DNA of 64,000 nt from NCBI RefSeq assembly GCF_014218725.1, contig NZ_JABBJE010000001.1, positions 434,001-498,000 on the forward strand. Direction: 5' to 3'. The stretch is from Brevundimonas huaxiensis. Its GTDB lineage: Bacteria > Pseudomonadota > Alphaproteobacteria > Caulobacterales > Caulobacteraceae. Below the pieces are notes generated by a model that did no database searches, was not told where the DNA came from, and saw only the letters and a program-made list of their open reading frames with translations. Positions 10,783 to 18,728 of this stretch are shown here, in pieces (the stretch's first letter is position 1; each line of letters starts with the position of its first letter). The position numbers were made by a program, and so were the translations under genes.

Positions 10783-11358
10783 ATGACCGATGCAGCGCCC
10801 GCAAAGCCCGCCAATCCGCGCCACAAGTGGTACATCGTCAACGCCTACTCGAACTTCGAGAAGAAGGTCGCCGAGCAGCTGCGTGATCAGGCCAAGCAAC
10901 AGGGCCTGGAAGACGCCTTCTCCGAAATTCTGGTGCCGACCGAGGACGTCGTCGAGATCCGTCGCGGCCGCAAGGTGAACTCGGAACGCAAGTTCTTCCC
11001 CGGCTATGTGCTGGTGAAGATGGAAATGACCGACCAGGCCTATCACCTGGTCAAGAACACGCCGAAGGTCACGGGCTTCCTGGGCGCCGCGGGCGGCACC
11101 AAGCCGCTGCCGGTCTCCGAGCGTGAAGTTCAGAACATCATCGGCGCCGTGGAAGAGGGCGTCGAGCGTCCCAAGCCCACCATCCGCTTCGACATCGGCG
11201 AGAAGGTCAAGGTCATCGACGGCCCGTTCGCCAGCTTCGACGGTTCGGTCGAGAGCGTGGACGAAGAACACGCCCGCCTGCGCGTCGCCGTGTCCATCTT
11301 CGGCCGCGCCACGCCGGTCGAACTGGAATACGCCCAGGTGGAGAAGGTCGCGGGCTGA
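10783..11358 (+). CDS. nusG: Transcription elongation/termination factor NusG
   Basis: Binds RNA polymerase, suppresses pausing and links it to Rho or ribosomes. The 191 residues comprise an NGN domain starting HKWYIVNAYSNFEKKV and a C-terminal KOW domain GEKVKVIDGPFASFDGSV. A basic, proline/alanine-rich tail precedes the NGN domain. ATG 10783 was preferred to GTG 10777 because GAGAAAG lies at a suitable distance upstream. A terminator directly after the stop separates it from rplKA. Confidence 0.96.
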   Translation: MTDAAPAKPANPRHKWYIVNAYSNFEKKVAEQLRDQAKQQGLEDAFSEILVPTEDVVEIRRGRKVNSERKFFPGYVLVKMEMTDQAYHLVKNTPKVTGFLGAAGGTKPLPVSEREVQNIIGAVEEGVERPKPTIRFDIGEKVKVIDGPFASFDGSVESVDEEHARLRVAVSIFGRATPVELEYAQVEKVAG

Positions 11359-11381
11359 GGCTCACGCCCCTGTCGAGATTT

Positions 11382-11410
11382 AAGCCGCGTCCGAAAGGGC
11401 GCGGCTTTTT
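11382..11410 (+). terminator. Terminator after nusG
   Basis: Eight-bp stem AAGCCGCG (11382-11389) with CGCGGCTT (11400-11407), ten-base loop, and T-run 11406-11410. Confidence 0.85.
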
Positions 11411-11511
11411 CGTTTCTGCGGCGAGGGCGGGGCGGTGCGTTGCCTTTCCAGCCCCCCTCTGTTACACGCGCGCCTTCGCTCGGCGGGCCTTCGGTTCGTG
11501 GAGCGTCAAAT

Positions 11512-11540
11512 CCGTGGGAGGCAGCCATGCCGCACCACGG
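11512..11540 (+). promoter_or_regulatory. Candidate L1-binding autoregulatory leader of rplKA
   Basis: Two-tier hairpin 47 nt before rplK. The outer stem CCGTGG/CCACGG (11512-11517/11535-11540) and inner stem GGCA/TGCC (11520-11523/11528-11531) are separated by an internal loop. The strand GTGGGAGGC and its partner ACCAC copy the core of the L1-binding site in 23S rRNA (helix 76 GGUGGGAGGC ... UACCACC). In E. coli, L1 represses rplKA by binding such a mimic. Function here is inferred from that resemblance. Confidence 0.6.
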
Positions 11541-11586
11541 CTCACCGGTCCCGGATCACGTCTGGGGTCATTCATAGGAGAGACCA

Positions 11587-12018
11587 ATGGCCAAGAAGAT
11601 TCTCGGCTATATCAAGCTGCAAGTGCCGGCCGGTTCGGCCACGCCTTCGCCCCCGATCGGCCCGGCTCTGGGTCAGCGCGGCGTGAACATCATGGGCTTC
11701 TGCAAGGAGTTCAACGCGCGCACCGAGAAGGAAGCCAAGGGCACCCCGCTTCCGACCGTGATCACCGTCTATCAGGACAAGTCGTTCACCTTCATCACCA
11801 AGACGCCGCCGGCGACCTGGTACCTGAAGCAGGCCACGGGCCTGAAGTCGGGTTCGAAGCTGGTCGGCCGTGAAGTCGCCGGCAAGATCACGCAGGCGCA
11901 ACTGCGCGAGATCGCCGAAAAGAAGATGAAGGATCTGAACGCCAACGACCTCGACGCGGCGGCCAAGATCATCGAAGGCTCCGCCCGCGCGATGGGCCTC
12001 GAAGTGGTGGAGGGCTAA
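11587..12018 (+). CDS. rplK: 50S ribosomal protein L11
   Basis: Forms the GTPase-associated centre with 23S rRNA and L10/L12 and is the site sensed by RelA and thiostrepton-type drugs. The 143-residue protein has the proline-rich N-terminal domain [20 protein letters not shown] and an RNA-binding C-terminal domain ending [13 protein letters not shown]. An AGGAGAG ribosome site precedes ATG 11587. rplA starts three nucleotides after the stop. The putative L1-binding hairpin lies upstream. Confidence 0.98.
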   Translation: MAKKILGYIKLQVPAGSATPSPPIGPALGQRGVNIMGFCKEFNARTEKEAKGTPLPTVITVYQDKSFTFITKTPPATWYLKQATGLKSGSKLVGREVAGKITQAQLREIAEKKMKDLNANDLDAAAKIIEGSARAMGLEVVEG

Positions 12019-12021
12019 ACC

Positions 12022-12711
12022 ATGGCCAAGCAAACCAAGGCCTTCAAGGCCCGCACCGGCGTGACCCAGGACCTGCTGCCGTTCTCCGACGCCATCAAGC
12101 TGGCCAAGGAAAACGCCAAGGCCAAGTTCGACGAGTCGCTGGAAATCTCGGTCAACCTGGGCGTCGATCCGCGTCACGCCGACCAACAGGTCCGTGGCGT
12201 CGTCAACCTGCCGTCGGGCACCGGCCGTGACGTTCGCGTCGCCGTCTTCGCCAAGGACGCCAAGGCCGCCGAAGCCACCGCAGCCGGCGCCGAACACGTC
12301 GGCGCCGAAGATCTGTACGAAAAGATCGCCGGCGGCTTCATGGAGTTCGACCGCGTGATCGCGTCGCCGGACATGATGGCCCTGGTCGGCCGTCTGGGTA
12401 AGGTGCTGGGCCCGCGCGGCCTGATGCCGAACCCCAAGGTCGGCACCGTGACCCCGAACGTGGCCCAGGCCGTCAAGGACGCCAAGGGCGGCGCCGTGGA
12501 GTTCCGCGTCGAGAAGGCGGGCATCGTCCACGCCGGCATCGGCAAGGTCTCGTTCACCCAGGATGCTCTGGAAGCCAACGTGAAGGCCATCGTGGACGCC
12601 CTGGTGCGTTCCAAGCCGTCGGGCGCCAAGGGCACCTATGTGAAGCGCATCAGCCTGTCCTCGACGATGGGCCCGGGCTTCAAGGTCGACCCGGCCTCGC
12701 TGGGCGCCTAA
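12022..12711 (+). CDS. rplA: 50S ribosomal protein L1
   Basis: L1-stalk protein that helps E-site tRNA leave, and a translational repressor of its own operon in studied bacteria. The 229 residues match the family. It includes the conserved [20 protein letters not shown] and [19 protein letters not shown]. It is second in the rplKA unit and is closed by a strong terminator. In most bacteria rplJ would follow; here 3.9 kb of unrelated genes intervene. Confidence 0.98.
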   Translation: MAKQTKAFKARTGVTQDLLPFSDAIKLAKENAKAKFDESLEISVNLGVDPRHADQQVRGVVNLPSGTGRDVRVAVFAKDAKAAEATAAGAEHVGAEDLYEKIAGGFMEFDRVIASPDMMALVGRLGKVLGPRGLMPNPKVGTVTPNVAQAVKDAKGGAVEFRVEKAGIVHAGIGKVSFTQDALEANVKAIVDALVRSKPSGAKGTYVKRISLSSTMGPGFKVDPASLGA

Positions 12712-12735
12712 GTCGAAAGACAGGCCACACTGAAG

Positions 12736-12765
12736 AACGGCGGGGAGCGATCCCCGCCGTTTTTT
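12736..12765 (+). terminator. Terminator after rplA
   Basis: Eleven-bp stem AACGGCGGGGA (12736-12746) with TCCCCGCCGTT (12751-12761), GCGA tetraloop and T-run 12760-12765. It may also stop the convergent oxidoreductase transcript. Confidence 0.92.
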
Positions 12766-12775
12766 CTTGCCCGGA

Positions 12776-13384
12776 TCAGTAGGCGGCGGTGAAGCGGGCG
12801 CGGCTGTGCTTGGGGTTTTCCAGTTCGTCGACCATAGCGATGGCGTAGTCGGAGAAGCCGATCTTGCTGTCGCCGTTGGCGTCCACGACCAGTTGGTCGG
12901 TCCCGGTGCGATAGCGGCCCAGTCGCGGCGTTTCCTCGATCAGGGCGGCGGGGGAGAAGAAGGTCCAGTCGATGTCCGTTTCCTGACGCAGGTCGTCCAG
13001 GAAGGTCAGGCCGCCCTTGGCGATGGGCTTCCATTCGGCCGGAAACTGCGGCGTGTCGAACAAGAGGACGCCGGGCGCGACCTCCAGGCTGGCGGCGCCG
13101 CCGGTGACGAGCAGGCGCGGGACGCCGGCGGTCTTCAGCGCGCCCAGGATCGTCGCGGCGGGAATATCGAAGTGCAGGGCGCTGATGACCGCGTCCGAGC
13201 CCTCGATCAGGTCGGCGAGCGCGGCGGTGTCAGAGGCGTCGCCGGCGACAGGCGTGACGCCGGTGGCGCTCGGGATCGCCTCAGGCTTGCGGGCGATGGC
13301 GGTGACCGTGTGACCGCGCGCGGCCAGTTCCTTGGTGATTTCCGAACCGGCGCGACCGCTGGCGCCGAGAACTGCGACTTTCAT
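12776..13384 (-). CDS. NAD(P)-binding Rossmann protein, NmrA/SDR-a5 like
   Basis: A 202-residue atypical short-chain dehydrogenase-like protein. The N-terminus MKVAVLGASGRAGSEITKEL is a Rossmann dinucleotide loop (GxSGxxG). The remainder resembles YwnB/NmrA-type NAD(H)-binding proteins. The canonical YxxxK catalytic pair is not evident, as in many such redox-sensor or quinone reductase-like proteins. I chose ATG 13384; the open frame begins earlier but the Rossmann strand must be near the N-terminus. It is divergent from the HxlR regulator, with a palindrome between them, a classic regulator-target pair. Substrate unknown. Confidence 0.85.
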   Translation of the reverse strand: MKVAVLGASGRAGSEITKELAARGHTVTAIARKPEAIPSATGVTPVAGDASDTAALADLIEGSDAVISALHFDIPAATILGALKTAGVPRLLVTGGAASLEVAPGVLLFDTPQFPAEWKPIAKGGLTFLDDLRQETDIDWTFFSPAALIEETPRLGRYRTGTDQLVVDANGDSKIGFSDYAIAMVDELENPKHSRARFTAAY

Positions 13385-13398
13385 GGAAGGCTCCTTTG

Positions 13399-13415
13399 GG
13401 TATCCAATGGATACC
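13399..13415. promoter_or_regulatory. Candidate HxlR operator palindrome
   Basis: Perfect inverted repeat GGTATCC-AAT-GGATACC in the 53-bp gap between the divergent oxidoreductase and HxlR genes. Its position and symmetry fit a dimeric winged-helix operator controlling both. It overlaps the region where the -35 of the regulator would fall, upstream of TATGAA (13424-13429). Confidence 0.6.
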
Positions 13416-13437
13416 AGGTGCGATATGAAACACGCCC

Positions 13438-13854
13438 ATGCAAGACGGCACCTTTCAGACACCTGGTCACCTTCCAGAAACCTGGCTGCGCGGCGATGTG
13501 TTCGCAGCGAACTGTCCGACGCGCCAACTGCTGGACCGCATCGCCGACAAGTGGAGCACCCTGATCCTGATCGTGCTGGGAGAGGGGCCGATCCGCTTCA
13601 ACGCCCTGAAGCAGCGGGTTGATGGGGTGTCGCAGAAGATGCTGAGCCAGACGCTGAAATCGCTGGAGCGCGACGGGCTGGTGTCACGCTCCGTCGTGCC
13701 GACCGTGCCGGTGTCGGTGACCTATGCGGTCACGCCGCTGGGCCGAACCCTGATGGCGGCGATGCAATCGATGATCGACTGGGCCGAGACCCGGATGCCG
13801 GAAGTCGCGGCCGCACAAATGGCCTACGATCAGCGATCCTGCGACGCCCACTGA
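13438..13854 (+). CDS. HxlR-family transcriptional regulator
   Basis: A 138-residue winged helix-turn-helix dimer of the HxlR/DUF24 family. Members often sense electrophiles, hypochlorite or quinones through an N-terminal cysteine. The typical N-terminal Cys is present in ANCPTRQLLDRIADKWS. The recognition region reads RFNALKQRVDGVSQKMLSQT, followed by the wing TYAVTPLGRTL. It is divergent from the Rossmann-fold gene and shares with it a perfect 7-3-7 palindrome, so it probably represses that gene and itself. The start at 13438 is the only reasonable ATG before the Cys. The inducer is not known. Confidence 0.9.
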   Translation: MQDGTFQTPGHLPETWLRGDVFAANCPTRQLLDRIADKWSTLILIVLGEGPIRFNALKQRVDGVSQKMLSQTLKSLERDGLVSRSVVPTVPVSVTYAVTPLGRTLMAAMQSMIDWAETRMPEVAAAQMAYDQRSCDAH

Positions 13855-13923
13855 CTTTTTTATCGCGTGCGGCGAACGGCCACGCTCGACCCGCGTTCCT
13901 GTCGCGACCTTGAAGGGGGCGAT

Positions 13924-15006
13924 ATGTTCGGACTGGGAAAACTGATGGGCGACAAGCCTGGTGTGGGCGGCCACGACCCGTGGAAGGGGCGCCTCGCGTT
14001 CGGCGCCATCGTGCTGGTGGCGGCCTATTTCGCGGTCCAGCTGATCGTGACCTTGCAGACGCTATGGCTGCTGATCTTCGGGGCCATCGTGGTGTCGGTG
14101 ATCCTGCGCGCCCTGGCCGATCCTATCGTGCGCTGGCTGAAGGCGCCGGATCCGCTGGCCGTCTTTCTGTCGCTGCTGATCGTGATCGCGGTGCTGGCAG
14201 GCGTGCTGACCCTGTTCGGAACCCAGATCACCGAACAGGTCGTGGCCCTGTCGGCCGTGGTGCCGCAAGGGTGGGAGCAGGTTCAGTCCTGGATCCAGGC
14301 CCAACCCTATGCCGCGCAGTTGCTGGAACAGTTGCAGGGGCTGGGCGGCCGCGCCGGTCAGGCGTTGCAGGTGGCGCAGAAGTTCGCCCTGGGTCTCGCA
14401 TCGGGCGTCACGACCCTGGTTCTGGTCGTGGTCGCGGGCGTCTTCCTGGCGATCGAACCCGCCAAGTCGCGCGAGGGGCTGCTGTCCATGCTGCCCATGG
14501 ATCGGCGGCCGCGAATGCGCGAAGTGCTGAACAGCTGCGGCAAGGCGCTGAAGGGCTGGCTGAAGGCGCAGCTGTTCTCGATGGTCCTGGTCGGAACGCT
14601 GACCGGCGTCGGTTTGGCCATCATCGGCGTGCCGTCGGCGCTGGGGCTGGGTCTGCTGACGGGACTGGCGCAGTTCGTGCCGATCGTGGGACCCATCGTC
14701 TCCACCGTGCCGGCCGTGCTGGTGGGGGCGACGCAAGGGTGGCAGACGGCCCTGATGACGCTGGCGCTGTATGTCGTTGTGTCCCAACTGGAAAGCAACT
14801 TCATCACGCCTATGGTGCAGAAGAACGTGGCCAATCTGCCCGTCGTTCTTGGCATCTTCGCCGTGGTGGGCATCGGCACCCTGTTCGGGCCGCTTGGCGT
14901 ACTGTTCGCCACGCCGCTGGCGCTGGTGCTGCACACCCTGATCACCATGCTGTATCGTCAGGACGTGCTGGGCGATCCCAAGGCCAAGGCGCCCGGCGAG
15001 AAATAA
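13924..15006 (+). CDS. AI-2E family transporter (PerM/YdiK type)
   Basis: A 360-residue polytopic inner-membrane protein of PF01594. Hydrophobic segments occur near residues 25-60 (pair), 75-95, 160-180, 215-260, 265-300 and 315-345, with a soluble stretch in the middle. The signature glycine/proline-rich GLGLLTGLAQFVPIVGPIVS and the late FGPLGVLFATPLALVLHTL are typical. Despite the family name, most members have no shown link to autoinducer-2; some act as ion/proton antiporters. ATG 13924 follows a purine-rich AAGGGGG site. It is one of the genes inserted between rplA and rplJ. Confidence 0.88.
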   Translation: MFGLGKLMGDKPGVGGHDPWKGRLAFGAIVLVAAYFAVQLIVTLQTLWLLIFGAIVVSVILRALADPIVRWLKAPDPLAVFLSLLIVIAVLAGVLTLFGTQITEQVVALSAVVPQGWEQVQSWIQAQPYAAQLLEQLQGLGGRAGQALQVAQKFALGLASGVTTLVLVVVAGVFLAIEPAKSREGLLSMLPMDRRPRMREVLNSCGKALKGWLKAQLFSMVLVGTLTGVGLAIIGVPSALGLGLLTGLAQFVPIVGPIVSTVPAVLVGATQGWQTALMTLALYVVVSQLESNFITPMVQKNVANLPVVLGIFAVVGIGTLFGPLGVLFATPLALVLHTLITMLYRQDVLGDPKAKAPGEK

Positions 15007-15159
15007 ATGGGACCGTCCGTGGTCTGACAACTTGACGCAGCCGTCGCGATCCCGTTTCGAGGGCGGCCGCGACCGGCAGACCTGGAACCAGACGTGAAGA
15101 TTGGGCGAGCGCCAGCACGAATCGTCAGGACCGCTCACGCGATGGGCGAGGGCTGAGGC

Positions 15160-15612
15160 GTGGCCCAGGCCCGGTCGAAACGCACCACCCGCTCCGAGAC
15201 CCGGCAGGTCGCGGCCCTGCCATGGCGGCTGGAGGACGGCGAGCGTCGCATCCTGATGATCACCTCGCGCGAAACGCGACGCTGGGTGATCCCCAAGGGC
15301 GGGCGGATGGTCGGCAAGACCGATCCCGAGGCCGCCGCCCAGGAGGCGATGGAGGAGGCGGGGGTCAAGGGGGATGTCGACACCCAGTCCATCGGCGTCT
15401 TCCGCTACGCCAAGGGTTTGAAAGACGGCGGCGTGCGCCAGTGCGTGGTGTCGGTCTATCCGCTCGAAGTGCTGATCCAGATGGGCGCCTGGCCCGAAGC
15501 GCATCAGCGCGAGCGCCGCTGGATGAGCCTGAGCGAGGCGGCGGATCTGGTTCATGAGCCCGACCTGGCCGCGCTGATCCGCGACTTCGACGCCACGCCG
15601 CTGGAAGATTAA
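15160..15612 (+). CDS. NUDIX hydrolase with altered Nudix box
   Basis: A 150-residue Nudix-fold protein of the alphaproteobacterial type near diphosphoinositol-polyphosphate/diadenosine hydrolases. The Nudix box lies at about residues 48-70 (GGRMVGK..., QEAMEEAGV). The metal-binding EE and the glycines are kept, but consensus Glu (before x7) is Lys and the Arg of REUXEE is Gln. It starts at GTG 15160, because the nearer ATG at 15142 runs into a stop. It is downstream of the AI-2E transporter by 153 nt. Substrate cannot be predicted. Confidence 0.85.
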   Translation: MAQARSKRTTRSETRQVAALPWRLEDGERRILMITSRETRRWVIPKGGRMVGKTDPEAAAQEAMEEAGVKGDVDTQSIGVFRYAKGLKDGGVRQCVVSVYPLEVLIQMGAWPEAHQRERRWMSLSEAADLVHEPDLAALIRDFDATPLED

Positions 15613-15681
15613 GCAACCGTCGGTCGAATTCGACTGGCCTGCGGGCCTGAGCCTTCCGATAAGAGGGCGGGGGAGGCCATC

Positions 15682-16254
15682 ATGATCATCACACGCAAAC
15701 TGGCGCTGGCCGCGTCGCTGGGTCTGGCGCTGGGTCTGAGCGCGACAGGCGCGCACGCGCAGGCGGAGGCTCAATCCGATACAATTGTCGTCACGCGCGT
15801 CGAGCCGGCGCCGCAGGATGCCGGCCTGGCGCGCCGCAGCGCCCTGGCGCGCGAACTAATCGACCTGTCCGTCGGCCCGAACTTCATGAAGGAGTTCGAG
15901 CGCTTCATGGTCACGCAGATGGGCGAACTGGATAAGAAGGGCGGCGAAGAAGCGATTTGGGTGCGCACCAACATGCCGTCCATGGCGAGCAGAATGATCG
16001 AGCGGTTCATGGATGACTTGGCCCCGATCTACGGCTCCGTCTTCACCGAAGAAGAACTCGTCGCTCAGATCGCATTTTATCGCACGGCTGTCGGGCGCTC
16101 TGTCGCAGCCAAGACGATATCCTTGAGCATGGCCTCACAGGAGGTCGAGACCGCAGCGATGACGAACCTTCTGGAGGAGTTCGAGAGCAAATATTGCGCC
16201 CGGTTCGACTGTGGCGAGTCTGAGCAGACCGGCGCCAAGCCCAGCCGGCGTTAA
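15682..16254 (+). CDS. Secreted DUF2059 protein
   Basis: A 190-residue exported protein. A signal peptide (MIITRKLALAASLGLALGLS, then ATGAHA before QAEAQ) is followed by a DUF2059-like helical domain. This holds the motif IYGSVFTEEELVAQIAFYRT and then GRSVAAKTISLSM, the usual hallmark of the family. A strong GGGGGAGG ribosome site lies before ATG 15682. The function of DUF2059 is unknown. It is the last gene before the rplJ leader and is on the same strand, so read-through into rplJ is possible since no strong terminator was found after it. Confidence 0.85.
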   Translation: MIITRKLALAASLGLALGLSATGAHAQAEAQSDTIVVTRVEPAPQDAGLARRSALARELIDLSVGPNFMKEFERFMVTQMGELDKKGGEEAIWVRTNMPSMASRMIERFMDDLAPIYGSVFTEEELVAQIAFYRTAVGRSVAAKTISLSMASQEVETAAMTNLLEEFESKYCARFDCGESEQTGAKPSRR

Positions 16255-16564
16255 GCCGGGTTGATTTCCAGCGGCGGCGCCTGTAAGAGCGCCGCTTCCC
16301 GTCGGAGGTTCATCTTCTGACGGTCCTGTCCGAGAACTTCGGGGCGTGGGGGTCACCCAGGCCATAACTGTCAGAGAGCCCTCTGACGCCGTGGGGAGAT
16401 GGGGACGCGACCTTGCGCTGTCAGCCCGCATTCCGGGATGGACGACGTCGGACGCATCCTTCGGACAATAAGACCGGCCAGACGTTTCGCAGCGATGCGA
16501 CGCGCTTTGGCCAATCCGTCGTCGGGAATAAGCCCGGCGGCGAATACCAAGACTGGAGACCGCA
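16255..16564 (+). promoter_or_regulatory. rplJ leader with hairpins; candidate L10 leader
   Basis: A 310-nt non-coding stretch before rplJ. It contains a perfect hairpin GTCAGAG-AGCC-CTCTGAC (16370-16387). It also contains a two-tier hairpin with outer stem GGCCA/TGGCC (16476-16480/16508-16512) and inner stem TCGCA-GCGA-TGCGA (16487-16500). In E. coli and many bacteria the L10-L12 complex binds such a leader to repress rplJL. Whether this one has the L10 kink-turn cannot be settled by eye. No open reading frame of note. Confidence 0.45.
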
Positions 16565-17080
16565 ATGGATCGCGCTCAAAAAGCCGAGTCTATCGAATCG
16601 CTCAAGGGCGTTTTCGCCGACGCCGGCAGCGTGGTCGTGACCCACAACCTGGGTCTGACCGTTGCGGAAATGGAAGATCTGCGTGGCCGTCTTCGTAAAG
16701 AAGGCGGCGCGTTCAAGGTGGTCAAGAACCGCCTGGCGCTGAAGGCGCTCGAAGCCGAGGAAGGCAGCGAATACCACAACCTGTTCAAGGGTCCCGTGGG
16801 CATCGCCTATTCCGAGAACCCCGGTACGGCCGCCAAGGTCGCCACCGAGTTCGCCAAGGGCAACGATCGTTTCAAGATCGTCGGCGGCTTCATGGGCTCG
16901 ACCATCGTCGACCAAAAGGGCGTGGACGCACTGTCCAAGCTCCCGACGCTCGACGAGGTTCGCGGTCAGCTCATCGGCCTGCTCAACGCGCCTGCGACCC
17001 GTATCGCCGGCGTGCTGCAAGCACCCGCCGGTCAGCTGGCTCGCGTTTTCAACGCCTACGCCACCAAGGAAGCCGCGTAA
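16565..17080 (+). CDS. rplJ: 50S ribosomal protein L10
   Basis: Base of the L12 stalk; binds L11-region rRNA and several L12 dimers. The 171-residue protein starts MDRAQKAESIESLKGVFADA and has the rRNA-binding globular part with VVTHNLGLTVAEMEDLRGRL. Its C-terminal helix, which binds L12, ends LARVFNAYATKEAA. A GGAGACC ribosome site precedes ATG 16565. Co-transcribed with rplL, 62 nt downstream. Confidence 0.98.
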   Translation: MDRAQKAESIESLKGVFADAGSVVVTHNLGLTVAEMEDLRGRLRKEGGAFKVVKNRLALKALEAEEGSEYHNLFKGPVGIAYSENPGTAAKVATEFAKGNDRFKIVGGFMGSTIVDQKGVDALSKLPTLDEVRGQLIGLLNAPATRIAGVLQAPAGQLARVFNAYATKEAA

Positions 17081-17142
17081 GCGGCCCAGCCTTTCATCTC
17101 TGCATCACTCTCTAAAACCAATCCTCCGAAGGAAAACTGACA

Positions 17143-17526
17143 ATGGCTGACCTCGCCAAGATCGTCGAAGACCTGTCCGCTCTGACCGTCCTCGAAGCTG
17201 CTGAACTCTCCAAGCTGCTGGAAGAAAAGTGGGGCGTCAGCGCCGCTGCTCCGGTCGCCATGGCTGCTCCGGCCGCCGGCGGCGGCGCTCCGGCTGAAGC
17301 TGCCGAAGAGCAAACCGAATTCACCGTCGTCCTGGTCGACGGCGGCGACAAGAAGATCAACGTGATCAAGGAAGTCCGCGGCGTCCGTTCGGACCTGGGT
17401 CTGAAGGAAGCCAAGGACCTGGTCGAAGGCGCTCCGCAGAACGTCGTCGAGAACGTCTCCAAGCAACAAGCCGACGAAATCGCAAAGAAGCTGACGGAAG
17501 CCGGCGCCAAGGTCCAGATCAAGTAA
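17143..17526 (+). CDS. rplL: 50S ribosomal protein L7/L12
   Basis: Multi-copy stalk protein that recruits and activates translational GTPases. The 127 residues comprise the N-terminal dimerisation helices, an alanine-rich hinge ([14 protein letters not shown]) and the C-terminal GTPase-contact domain with [21 protein letters not shown] strong AAGGAAAA site precedes the ATG. The codons are markedly biased, as expected for a very abundant protein. A GAAA-loop terminator ends the unit. Confidence 0.99.
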   Translation: MADLAKIVEDLSALTVLEAAELSKLLEEKWGVSAAAPVAMAAPAAGGGAPAEAAEEQTEFTVVLVDGGDKKINVIKEVRGVRSDLGLKEAKDLVEGAPQNVVENVSKQQADEIAKKLTEAGAKVQIK

Positions 17527-17562
17527 GATCTGACTTTCGGCATTTGCTGAAGATCGGAAAGG

Positions 17563-17592
17563 CCCGGCGGGAAACCGCCGGGTCTTTTTCTT
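17563..17592 (+). terminator. Terminator after rplL
   Basis: Eight-bp GC stem CCCGGCGG (17563-17570) with CCGCCGGG (17575-17582), GAAA tetraloop, then TCTTTTTCTTTT. This ends the rplJL transcript, so rpoBC is probably transcribed separately. Confidence 0.93.
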
Positions 17593-17633
17593 TTGGGGCC
17601 TACCGCAAGCTTTTGCTGGGCCTATCGCGCTTC

Positions 17634-17672
17634 GCGCTACTTGAGGCCGGGCGCTACTTGAGGCCGGGCGCT
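17634..17672. repeat. Tandem 17-bp repeat
   Basis: The unit GCGCTACTTGAGGCCGG occurs at 17634-17650 and again at 17651-17667, followed by the first five bases of a third copy, in the gap between rplL and the esterase gene. No function evident; probably slippage. Confidence 0.85.
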
Positions 17673-17691
17673 GGTGTGGTGCGTGGAGCGC

Positions 17692-18609
17692 TCAGCGCTG
17701 CGGGCGGGTGCGGGCGGCGAAGAAGGCCCATAGGGCGTCGTTGTCGGCGACCCAGCTGTGGCCGCCGCCTGAGGTGATGCGGCCCACCACGTCGGCGCCG
17801 TCGCGGCAGGCGGCGTGGCCCTCTTCATAGACCTTGTCGGCGATCCAGCGGGTGTCGCGCACCTGGGTGCAGCCGTTCAACTGGGCCCAGCGCTGTTCGG
17901 CGGCATGCATGGTGTAGCTCCAATAGCCTGCACCGCCGCCCTGGATCGGATTGGTGGTGTCGGCGTCGCCGGCGAAGGCGATGACCGGCATGGGCCGCGA
18001 AGGGCGGCAGGTGGCGGGATCCGGCTCCTGCGGGCGGTCCTTTCTGGGATTGCCGGCGCGCAAGCCGACGACCGGGGCGATGGCGGCGAAACGGTCAGCG
18101 GCGACGCAACCCAGCCAGGACGCCATGCGCCCGCCGCCCGACAGGCCCGTCGCATAGACGCGGCCGTCATCGACGCATCCCTGGTCGGCCAGATAATCGA
18201 TGGCGCCCGTCAGATATGCGACGTCGTCCGCATCGCCGGGACCGGGGACCGCGCCGGTGACGGTCGGCACACCGGGGATGTTCCAGACGAAACCTTGATC
18301 GATCGGAATGCCGGCGTCGGGCGCGGCGACGATGAAGCCGTGCCGATCCGCCGCCTCCGCCAAGCCGGAAGACGCCAGCATCTTCTCTCCCGTGCCGCCG
18401 CTGCCGTGCAGCAGGAAGACCAGAGGCGCCGGCTTTGCAGGGTCGAAACCAGCAGGCAGGTGGATCCGCATGGTGCGTCCGGTGCGGCCGACGGCGACGG
18501 CCTGGGTCGCGCCCGCCTGTCCGATGTTGCAGGGGCCGGCCGCCTGCGCCGACGGGCTGAAGATCATCAGGCCCATCAGGGCGGCGAACAGACCGAACCA
18601 AGGCTTCAT
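17692..18609 (-). CDS. Secreted alpha/beta hydrolase, PHB depolymerase/LpqC-like esterase
   Basis: A 305-residue exported esterase. A signal peptide (MKPWFGLFAALMGLMIFSPS, cleavage after AQA) leads into an alpha/beta-hydrolase core. It shows the oxyanion loop FLLHGSGGTGEKM, the nucleophile elbow GLSGGGRMAS (GxSxG), an aspartate in FAGDADTTNP and the catalytic His in GGGHSWV. These features match the polyhydroxybutyrate depolymerase/feruloyl esterase-like family (LpqC type). Four or more cysteines suggest periplasmic disulfides. ATG 18609 places the signal peptide correctly. It is divergent from the DJ-1/PfpI gene. Natural substrate unknown. Confidence 0.85.
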   Translation of the reverse strand: MKPWFGLFAALMGLMIFSPSAQAAGPCNIGQAGATQAVAVGRTGRTMRIHLPAGFDPAKPAPLVFLLHGSGGTGEKMLASSGLAEAADRHGFIVAAPDAGIPIDQGFVWNIPGVPTVTGAVPGPGDADDVAYLTGAIDYLADQGCVDDGRVYATGLSGGGRMASWLGCVAADRFAAIAPVVGLRAGNPRKDRPQEPDPATCRPSRPMPVIAFAGDADTTNPIQGGGAGYWSYTMHAAEQRWAQLNGCTQVRDTRWIADKVYEEGHAACRDGADVVGRITSGGGHSWVADNDALWAFFAARTRPQR

Positions 18610-18728
18610 GCGACGTCGTCTCCGCTGATCGAGGCCGGCAGGGTGGGATGTTTTCGGCATCGAGGCCAGTCTTGAGCGGCGCCGTGCGGCTTCCCATCTG
18701 TGGACACCCCAAGACGGAGCCATCCCCT

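Noticed and set aside
17634..17672. Tandem 17-bp repeat as a regulatory iteron or CRISPR-like array
   Set aside because: Only two and a third copies, no spacers and no nearby replication or Cas gene; simple duplication is enough.
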